Shown here one piece after another: positions 45,418 to 52,318 of a stretch of 64,000 nucleotides of DNA. Position 1 is the first letter of the stretch, and the number at the start of each line of letters is the position of its first letter. Position numbers and translations under genes: made by a program. This DNA is from Streptomyces sp. 1-11. GTDB taxonomy: Bacteria > Actinomycetota > Actinomycetes > Streptomycetales > Streptomycetaceae. The notes beneath the pieces are model-generated. The model ran no database searches, was not told the origin of the DNA, and was given only the letters and a program-made list of their open reading frames with translations. The stretch is taken from assembly GCF_007176755.1 (NCBI RefSeq), contig NZ_BJTV01000001.1:124001-188000 (forward strand). The letters run 5' to 3'.

Positions 45418-46707
45418 TCACAGCGCATTTTGGGCCGTCACGCCGAGACCGGCGTGGTGGCGCTCCATGCCCTGGACGAACTCCCTTCCCGCTGGGGTCA
45501 GTTCATCGGATTCCAGGAGGAGGGACAAGGCCTGCCCCACCTCCGCGCGGAGCACCTCGAACCGCTCGCCGGCCCGGCGCCGCCACGCCGGGGCGGCCGC
45601 GGCGCCGGTGCGCACCCTCCACCACAGGTCGGTCAGGGCCAGATGCGCGTAGGCGCCCTGCAGCACGGCCGGGGCCGGACGGAGGTCGGGGCGCCAGCCG
45701 ACCCGGTGCACCGCGCGACCGCCCGGCGCGCACAGCGGGACCACTTCGTCCAGGGCCGCCAGCTTGGTGTGGTGGGTCTCGTGCACCAGGGACTCGGCGA
45801 GTTCCCGCGCCGTGTCCGGCAGCTGGACCAGCGCGGCACCGGGCGCCGACCTGAGCGTGGCGCTCATCGGGGTGGCGCCCGGCCCGGCCGCGGCCAGCGG
45901 GACCACGGCGCGCAGCAGGGCACCGGTCTCGGCGGCGCGCGGCCCGTCGACCGCGGTCAGCAGTTCGCGGGCACGGCGCCAGGGAACGGCCCACGCCTCC
46001 CAGGGGGAGTCGGTGCGGCCGGCGGCCCGCAGCTGTCCCGGGACGGCGCCGGGCGGGGGCGCCCGGTACGGATCGAGGTCGTCGAGGCGGACGGTGCCGC
46101 CGGGCAGCGTGCGCAGCGCGCTCCAGCCGGTGCCGTCCCCGGCCCGCCGGACCTCGCCGGACCCGGGCCGCCCCGCGGGGTGCGGCAGGACCGTCCCGGT
46201 GTGCCCGTCGCCGTCGGCGACCCGCGTTCCGTCCGGTCCCGTCTCCAGCCGGGCCAGGCCCGAGGGGCAGCGCAGCACGCCGAGGCCGGGCAGCACCAGC
46301 AGGCCGGTGGGCACGGTCAGGGTTCCGGTCACCGGGTGGCCCGCGCGGACGGCCGCGGCGACGGCGACACCGCCCAGATGGGCCAGCCGCCGTTCGAACG
46401 CGGCTCCCGGCGGCGCGGCGAGCGCGGCGGCCAGCCAGGCGCCGGTCGTCGGGTAGTCGAGCACCTCGCGAACGGCGGCCGGGCCGGTCCGCTCCGCGGC
46501 CGCCAGCAGCGCCCAGGCCCGCTCGAACTCCCCGTGCGCGGCGGGCCCCAGGAGCCGGCGCTGCCGGTCGGTGCGCACCAGGAGGGACTTCAGGAGCAGC
46601 ATGCGACGCGCGTGGACCGCGGCACGCAGTGTCTGCGTACCCCGGGGGGTGGGGCGGGTTCCGGCGAGCGCCCCGAAGACCTCGGCGGGTATCGGCGCCG
46701 AGGTCAT
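45418..46707 (-). CDS. HExxH-motif peptide-modifying enzyme
   Basis: A 429-residue protein with the diagnostic motif SLVHETHHTKLAAL (residues 309-313, HETHH), followed by GWRPDLRPAPAVLQGAYAHL and LWWRVR. NCBI families name such proteins HExxH-motif peptide-modification enzymes or 2-oxoglutarate-dependent peptide beta-hydroxylases; the HExxH binds the metal. The N-terminal 200 residues hold only low-similarity helices. ATG 46707 overlaps the stop of the small upstream gene as ATGA, which makes the pairing of precursor and enzyme likely. The longer frame to 46815 is discarded. The substrate peptide is probably the 89-residue protein next door. Confidence 0.83.
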   Translation of the reverse strand: MTSAPIPAEVFGALAGTRPTPRGTQTLRAAVHARRMLLLKSLLVRTDRQRRLLGPAAHGEFERAWALLAAAERTGPAAVREVLDYPTTGAWLAAALAAPPGAAFERRLAHLGGVAVAAAVRAGHPVTGTLTVPTGLLVLPGLGVLRCPSGLARLETGPDGTRVADGDGHTGTVLPHPAGRPGSGEVRRAGDGTGWSALRTLPGGTVRLDDLDPYRAPPPGAVPGQLRAAGRTDSPWEAWAVPWRRARELLTAVDGPRAAETGALLRAVVPLAAAGPGATPMSATLRSAPGAALVQLPDTARELAESLVHETHHTKLAALDEVVPLCAPGGRAVHRVGWRPDLRPAPAVLQGAYAHLALTDLWWRVRTGAAAAPAWRRRAGERFEVLRAEVGQALSLLLESDELTPAGREFVQGMERHHAGLGVTAQNAL

Positions 46708-46973
46708 TCCCGCTCGTCCGGGAGCCGGCCGGGCTCGCCGAGTCCGGCTGAAAACGTACGTACGCGGGACGGCTGCACCTCGCCCTCGCTGTCGCTGAAC
46801 CAGACCTGCTGGCACTCGGTGGCATCCCGCAGGACACGGTCGACGGCCGCGGTCAGGGCCGGATCATCGAGAAACCGCAAGGTACGCAGGTCGACGCCGA
46901 TGAGGTCGGGCAGGCGCGCGGCATGCCCGGCGTCCCGGCCGGGGGCGGCCACCCCGCTCCACTGCTCCGCCAC
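46704..46973 (-). CDS. Probable FxsA-like peptide precursor (variant C-terminus)
   Basis: An 89-residue protein from GTG 46973, with GGGAGGAG as a good ribosome site. The middle, LPDLIGVDLRTLRFLDDPAL then TAAVDRVLRDA, matches the leader region of FxSxx-COOH precursors (LxDLRxxPLxxLxxLDDxxL, RVLxEA). Classical precursors end in Phe-x-Ser-x-x; this one continues as QQVWFSDSEGEVQPSRVRTF and SAGLGEPGRLPDERE and has no such terminus. The gene stop overlaps the HExxH enzyme start by ATGA, so it is the likely substrate. It could alternatively be a degenerate or decoy precursor. Confidence 0.7.
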   Translation of the reverse strand: MAEQWSGVAAPGRDAGHAARLPDLIGVDLRTLRFLDDPALTAAVDRVLRDATECQQVWFSDSEGEVQPSRVRTFSAGLGEPGRLPDERE

Positions 46974-47064
46974 GCTCGGCTCCTCCCTGCCCGCGAACGG
47001 CCCGCTCCGTCGTCATGGCTGCCCAGTTCTTCCCGACAGCCCGGAATCGGAAACCCTGACCAGA

Positions 47065-50000
47065 TCAACTCCGGTCAAGTTCTGACCAGTTCGCCCACTC
47101 TCCGGTCCACGGCCACCAGGGCGGGGCGATCCGCTCCCAGTCCTCGTCCGGCAGCTCCCGTGGCACTCGCGCCAGTCCCTCCCCCGCCGCCAGCTCCGCC
47201 CCGACCCGCCGGGTCAGCTCGACGTCCGCCCAGTCGACCTGGCGCAGCGCCCCGGCCAGCCGCTGCCACTGCTCCCCGGCCGCCCGGCAGGCCTCGCGCG
47301 CCGCGCCGGGCCTGCCCATCAGGGCCAGCACCACCGCGCTGCCGTGCCGCGCCCGGGCGGAGGTCGCCGAACCCGGGTCCTCCCCGTGCGCGGCCCGCGC
47401 CTCCCGTTCCGCGTTCTCGTACGCCTGCAGGGCGTCCACCAGCACCGGCGCCCCGGCCCGGTGCCAGCCCTCCAGCCGCACCCGCGCCAACTGCAGCCAG
47501 ACCTCGGCCCGTACGGCCGCGTCGGCCGCCGCGCGCACCGCCTGGCCGAGCAGATGCCGGCTCTCGTACAGGTCCGGCAGGAAGCCGAGGTGGCGGAAGC
47601 GCTGGGCGAGCGCGCCGCCGACCAGTCCCTGCAGCCGCCCGCGGTGCGCGGACCGGGCGGGCAGCGCCTGCAACGCCTCGCGCAGTACGTACTCGGCCCG
47701 GTCCACGATCCGCGCGCCGTCCAGCGCCGAGGCCCGCCGCAGCAGCGACTCGCCCCAGGAGGTGAGGATCCGGCCGCGCAGGGCGCCGTCGGCGGGGGCG
47801 AGCAGCGCTGCCCGCTCATAGGCCTCGTCGGCCTCGGGGGCCTCGCCCGCCGCGTCGTGGAAGGCGGCCAGCGCGGCCAGGCTGGGCAGCAGCAGACCGG
47901 GGTCGTCCCCGGCGGCGCCCCTGGCCCGCAGCAGCGCCCGCCGGGTCTCGGCGTCCCCGGCGCCGGCCTCCCGCAGCGCCCGTGCCAGGTCGAGCAGGGC
48001 GAGCCCGCGCACGGCGTCGGGGGCGTACTCCAGGTCCAGCGTGGCGCAGGCCTCGCGGAGCTCGCCGACGGCGGCGGCGGGGCGCCGCAGGTCCAGCAGG
48101 ATCCGGCCGCGCAGCAGCACTCGGGAGCGGTGGGCGGTGACGGCCCAGGGCACCCGGCCCGCGCCCGCCGGCACCCGGCGCGGTGCCGGGCCGGCGTCAC
48201 GATCCGCGTCACCGGCGGCGGACCTGGCGGGCTCGGCTGGCCCGGCGGGCTCGGTGGGCTCGGTGGGCCCGGCGGGCACTACGGGCTCTGCGGACCCGGC
48301 GGGTTCTGCGAATCGAGCGGGCTCGGCGGGTTCTGCGGACCCGGCGACCTCGGCGGGCTCGGCGGACACTACGGGCTCTGCGGACCCGGCGGGCTCCTGC
48401 GAGCCCGCGGACTGGGAGGACTCGGCGGCCACTGCGGGCCCTGCATGCTCTGCGGACCGGGCGGACCCGGCGGCCGGTTCCGTCCCACCGGCCGCCCCCT
48501 CGGCCGCCCCGCCAGCCGTCCCGTCGGCCGTCTCACCGGCCGTCCCGCCGCTGGCGTCCGGGCTCGACCCGGCGTCCTCCCGGGCGCCGTCCGGTCGCGC
48601 GGGGGTGTCCTGGTCGTCCTGGTGTCCGGTCCGGGACCAGTGCCGTGCCTGCTCGGTCAGGGACGGCCAGGGAGCGGTCTCGGGGTCCAGGACGTCCAGG
48701 GCGGCGGTGAGCTGGCCGTCCTCCGCCGTCAGGTGCCACAGCTCACGGCGGCAGGCGGCGAGTTCCAGGGCGGCCTCGGCGCGCTCGCGGCCGCCGGGTC
48801 CGGCCGCGGCGTGGGCCGCGGCGAGTTCGGCCACTGCCTCGCGCAGCAGTTCGGTCCGGCGTCCCGTCGTGCGCGCGGCCGCCGTGCCCGCCTCGGCGCG
48901 CAGGATACGGCCGAGGACGAGGTGGGGCCGTACGGCGGCACCGGTGTCCGGAGGCACCGCCGGGGCCTGGCCGGTCGCGGCGAGGGCCTGTTCCCGGGCG
49001 CGGCGCAGCACCTCCGGGTCGGCCAGGTGGCGCCACTGGTCCAGCAGGCGCTCGGCCTCGGTGAGCGGGTCGGGGGTGACGAGGTCCGGCAGGTAGAAGC
49101 GCAGGACGCGGGCCGGGATGCGGGCGAACAGTTCGGCCTCGACGCTGCCGCCGTCCTCCGGCGGGACGCCTTCCGGCGGGAGCCGGCCGGCGTCGGCGGA
49201 CGCGTCGTGGTCGGCGAGCCGGGCCGCGGCGAGGGCGGCGAAGTTGCGGGTGCCCCGGCCGAAGTGCCGCTCCACGTAGGCCGAGCAGTGCTTGAGGACC
49301 AGCCCTGCGGTGTCCTGGTCGAGGGAGGACAGCAGCAGGTTCTGGACCCGGCCCGAGTAGGCGAAGCAGGGCTGCTCCCCGGTGCCCGGGAGCTGCCTGA
49401 GCAGCCCGCCGAGCAGCACCTCGGCCAGCTCCATGGGCCCGGTGTCCGGCAGCATCGCCCGCTGGACCAGTTGCATCACGGGCAGGGTGAGCGGAGCCGC
49501 GGCCAGGTAGACCGCCAGCCGCACGGCACCGGGCGAGGCTCCGGCGCGGAAGGCCCGCAGCAACTCGTCGTCGCTGCGCGGCTCGTGGTGGACGTAGACC
49601 TCGCCGATCTCGCCGTCGGCCCGCAGGGCGTCGTCGCGCGCAACGTCGCCGTGCGGCGGGCCATCGCCGTGCCGGGCCGGGCCGGCGGGCGCCGGCGGTG
49701 CCGGGGCGGTGAGCGCCGCCCACGCCCGCTCGCTGACGGGACCGCTGCCGCCGAGCAGCCGGGCGAAGGCCTCGAACGCCTCCGGAGTGGGCTGCAGCAC
49801 CGGCACCGGCCGGGCGCCCGGCGCCGGTTGCTCCCAGGGCTCGTCGTCGGGCACGAAGGCCAGCCGCCCGGCCACCTCGGCGGGGCGCACCAGCAGGCCG
49901 GGCTCGGCGGGCAGCGCGGTGCGGCCCCAGAGCCGGGGCGGCAACGGCTGGACGACGGCCAGCGGGGCGGTGCGCGGCCACTGGTGCAGCAGCCGCTGCG

Positions 50001-50829
50001 CGCCGCCGTTCTGCCACAGCGGCCCCACGCAGTCGCTGATCACGAAGGTGATCCGGCGGCCGGTGGGGTCGTGCAGTTCGTCGGCCGGGCGCAGCCGGGT
50101 GTGTCGTCCCGGGCCGGCGGTGGTGCCGACGAGCAGGGCGCCGGAGTCGTCGGCGTACAGGTGGTGGACGCGGACGGAGGCGAACGCGCCGGACTGCTGG
50201 CAGGCCTGCCGCAGTTCCTCGACGAGCTGTCCCCAGACGGCCATGTTCGGCCCGGTGTCCATGAGCAACTGGACGTCGCAGCGCCGGCGGCGGCCGGGCC
50301 GGGTGACCGGGAGCAGAATGCCGCTGGCGGCGGCCCGCTCGGCGGTGGCCTCCTCGTCGATCCGCTCGTCCCGGGGCGGGGCGGCGGCGACCCGGTAACG
50401 GCCGAGGGCGCGCAGCGCCTTCTCCAGGCCGAGCAGTCCGGGCAGGGCGCCGGCGGCGGGCGCCCGGACGGGGAAGGCGGCGGGGGCGCCGGAGTCGCCG
50501 TGCGAGCGTGCCGGAAGGCCCGGGGTGAGCAGCGACACCGGGGCGGCGGGGGCGTCCGCTCGGGGCCGGGGCGTTTCGGCGGCCGGCGTCCTGGCACCGG
50601 CGTCCGCCCGGACATCGGCCTCGGCGTCGGCGTCGGCGGGCGCGGGGTCAGGTCCCGTGGCGGGTGGGTCCGCCGGGCCGGTGCCCGGCCGCTGTCCGGG
50701 CGCGTCGCGGGGCGCGGCGGCGCCGAGCCGGCGGGCCAGCCAGACCGCGTCGGCCACGTCCTCCGCGGTGAGGTCGAGCCCGCCCTGGCGCAGCTTGCCG
50801 ATCAGCTCGTCCAGGCGCATCCCGGGCAT
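47065..50829 (-). CDS. SAV_2336-type conflict-system protein with vWA-like domain
   Basis: A 1254-residue protein. The N-terminus RLDELIGKLRQGGLDLTAED then VADAVWLARRL is characteristic of SAV_2336-family proteins. Around residues 185-290 there is a vWA-like domain (VQLLMDTGPNMAVWGQLVEE, RITFVISDCVGPLW) with a degenerate metal site. A middle helical domain follows, then a low-complexity linker near residues 790-970 made of AGSAEPAEP-type repeats, then a TPR-rich C-terminal region of about 350 residues. In ternary conflict systems vWA, MoxR and VMAP proteins act together. ATG 50829 (MPGM) follows the MoxR stop by seven bases. The longer frame to 51063 overlaps MoxR and is rejected. Confidence 0.85.
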   Translation of the reverse strand: MPGMRLDELIGKLRQGGLDLTAEDVADAVWLARRLGAAAPRDAPGQRPGTGPADPPATGPDPAPADADAEADVRADAGARTPAAETPRPRADAPAAPVSLLTPGLPARSHGDSGAPAAFPVRAPAAGALPGLLGLEKALRALGRYRVAAAPPRDERIDEEATAERAAASGILLPVTRPGRRRRCDVQLLMDTGPNMAVWGQLVEELRQACQQSGAFASVRVHHLYADDSGALLVGTTAGPGRHTRLRPADELHDPTGRRITFVISDCVGPLWQNGGAQRLLHQWPRTAPLAVVQPLPPRLWGRTALPAEPGLLVRPAEVAGRLAFVPDDEPWEQPAPGARPVPVLQPTPEAFEAFARLLGGSGPVSERAWAALTAPAPPAPAGPARHGDGPPHGDVARDDALRADGEIGEVYVHHEPRSDDELLRAFRAGASPGAVRLAVYLAAAPLTLPVMQLVQRAMLPDTGPMELAEVLLGGLLRQLPGTGEQPCFAYSGRVQNLLLSSLDQDTAGLVLKHCSAYVERHFGRGTRNFAALAAARLADHDASADAGRLPPEGVPPEDGGSVEAELFARIPARVLRFYLPDLVTPDPLTEAERLLDQWRHLADPEVLRRAREQALAATGQAPAVPPDTGAAVRPHLVLGRILRAEAGTAAARTTGRRTELLREAVAELAAAHAAAGPGGRERAEAALELAACRRELWHLTAEDGQLTAALDVLDPETAPWPSLTEQARHWSRTGHQDDQDTPARPDGAREDAGSSPDASGGTAGETADGTAGGAAEGAAGGTEPAAGSARSAEHAGPAVAAESSQSAGSQEPAGSAEPVVSAEPAEVAGSAEPAEPARFAEPAGSAEPVVPAGPTEPTEPAGPAEPARSAAGDADRDAGPAPRRVPAGAGRVPWAVTAHRSRVLLRGRILLDLRRPAAAVGELREACATLDLEYAPDAVRGLALLDLARALREAGAGDAETRRALLRARGAAGDDPGLLLPSLAALAAFHDAAGEAPEADEAYERAALLAPADGALRGRILTSWGESLLRRASALDGARIVDRAEYVLREALQALPARSAHRGRLQGLVGGALAQRFRHLGFLPDLYESRHLLGQAVRAAADAAVRAEVWLQLARVRLEGWHRAGAPVLVDALQAYENAEREARAAHGEDPGSATSARARHGSAVVLALMGRPGAAREACRAAGEQWQRLAGALRQVDWADVELTRRVGAELAAGEGLARVPRELPDEDWERIAPPWWPWTGEWANWSELDRS

Positions 50830-50836
50830 CCGTCCC

Positions 50837-51850
50837 TCACCTCGTACGGTCGAGCGGCTGCATGAGCATCTCGGCGATCCGCTCCCGGGTGAGGCTCTGC
50901 GCACGCGGGTCGTGCCGGGTGAGGAAGAGGGCGTTGAGGAGCTGGTCGGCGGCGAGCACCTCGCCGGGTTCGCGCTCCAGGAACCTGCGGATGAGGTCCG
51001 CGCCGCCGGCGACACCGTCCGCGCCGAGGTGCGCCTCGACCATCGCGGTGAGCTGCTCCTCACCGGGCGGGTCGAGCTCGAGCTGGACGCAGCGCCGCAG
51101 CAGCGGGGCGGGGAAGTCGCGTTCGCCGTTGGAGGTCAGGACGATCACCGGGAAGGCGGTGCAGGCGATGCGCCCGCCGTGCACGGCCACCCGGTCGCCG
51201 TCGTGGGTGAGCACCTCGACGACGGGTTCACGGTCGGCCAGCCGCTCCAGCTCGGGGATGGAGAACTCGCCTTCCTCCAGGGTGTTGAGCAGGTCGTTGG
51301 GCAGGTCGAGGTCGCTCTTGTCGAGTTCGTCGATGAGCAGTACGCGGGGCTGTTCGGCGGGCAGCAGCGCGGTGCCGAGCGGGCCGAGCCGGACGTAGGA
51401 ACCGATGCCGGGCGCGGCCGTCTCGCCCTGGGCGCCGCGGGCCCGTTCGAGCTGGACGTCCTGCAGCCGGCCTATGGCGTCGTACCGGTAGAGGCCGTCC
51501 TGGAGGGTGGTGCGGCTGACGATGGGCCAGCGCAGCACCTTGCCGAGCCCGAGCTCATGGGCGATGGCGTACGCCAGGGTCGACTTGCCGGTGCCCGGGT
51601 TGCCGGTGACCAGCAGCGGCCGACGCAGGTACAGGGCCGCGTTGACCGCGTCCACCTCGGCCGGCCGGGGCGCGTAGCTCTCCACCAGACGGCGGCGGAC
51701 GCCGAGCCTGCGGGCGCTGCTGGGGTCCTCGGTGCCGGCCTCCGCATCCCCGCGGGAGGCCGTGAAGTCGCGCCAGGGCGGCGGGGGCGGCAACCGCCGC
51801 ATGCCGTCGTGCGGCTGACCCACTCCGCTGTAGATCCGCCAGTCGTTCAC
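50837..51850 (-). CDS. MoxR-type AAA+ ATPase of the ternary system
   Basis: A 337-residue AAA+ protein with Walker A LLVTGNPGTGKSTLAYAIAH (83-90), Walker B VLLIDELDKSDLDLPNDLL (170-179), sensor 1 VIVLTSNGERDFPAPLLRRC. The N-terminal 60 residues are Pro-rich. MoxR ATPases remodel partners that carry vWA domains; the next gene encodes a vWA-like protein, starting seven bases further on. This fits the MoxR-vWA-VMAP conflict systems described by Aravind and colleagues. It heads the second block after a 470-base gap. Confidence 0.9.
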   Translation of the reverse strand: MNDWRIYSGVGQPHDGMRRLPPPPPWRDFTASRGDAEAGTEDPSSARRLGVRRRLVESYAPRPAEVDAVNAALYLRRPLLVTGNPGTGKSTLAYAIAHELGLGKVLRWPIVSRTTLQDGLYRYDAIGRLQDVQLERARGAQGETAAPGIGSYVRLGPLGTALLPAEQPRVLLIDELDKSDLDLPNDLLNTLEEGEFSIPELERLADREPVVEVLTHDGDRVAVHGGRIACTAFPVIVLTSNGERDFPAPLLRRCVQLELDPPGEEQLTAMVEAHLGADGVAGGADLIRRFLEREPGEVLAADQLLNALFLTRHDPRAQSLTRERIAEMLMQPLDRTR

Positions 51851-52318
51851 CTTGGGCTCCTCCCAGATCCGGTGATCATGCAGCGGGCCCGGCCATTCGA
51901 CGTACGAGGCTACCTTCAGGCGGCCGTGTATGCCGAGATCCGGACGGCCCGGCGTTCACTTCCGGCCCCCGAACAGCCGTGCGCCAGAGGGACTTTGACA
52001 GTGCGTTCGGGAAAGCCGGACGGCTCGGTCGCGGGTTCGGCCGGCGGATCGACGCGCGACCGGCGGCCTGATCGGCTCCGGGGCGCCGCGGACCGGCTGC
52101 CAGGTCGGCTGCGGATCGGCGCCGGACGGCCGCCAGAGCGACTGCCGGACCGGCCGCCCCGTCGGCTGCGGATCGGCGCCGGACGGCCACCGGACCGGCC
52201 GCCTCGTCGGCTGCGGACCGGGACTCCGCTCGGCCGTGGGCCGGCCGGCGTGTCGGCGAGCCCACGAGTCGGCGAGTCGGCAAGTCGTTCCGCGGAGCAG
52301 CCTCCATGGCAGCACGGG
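51851..52318. repeat. Repeat-rich gap between the VMAP and MoxR genes
   Basis: 468 bases with no convincing gene. GTCGGCTGCGGATCGGCG followed by CCGGACGGCC occurs at 52104-52131 and 52161-52188, with a partial third copy at 52206. CGGACCGGCTGCC-like units fill the rest. Open frames here are low-complexity Arg/Ser/Pro products of the repeat. It probably holds the promoter for moxR in 51851-51960, which is less repetitive. Confidence 0.5.

Noticed and set aside
47344-50865. 1173-residue plus-strand frame opposite the SAV_2336 gene
   Set aside because: Low-complexity shadow of a real minus-strand gene.
50864-51063. Upstream extension of the SAV_2336 gene to 51063
   Set aside because: It would overlap the MoxR gene by 200 bases; the added residues are Ser/Arg-rich noise and ATG 50829 has a ribosome site.
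51876-52307. 143-residue minus-strand frame between VMAP and MoxR
   Set aside because: Product is an Ala/Arg/Ser repeat from the DNA repeat; no ribosome site.
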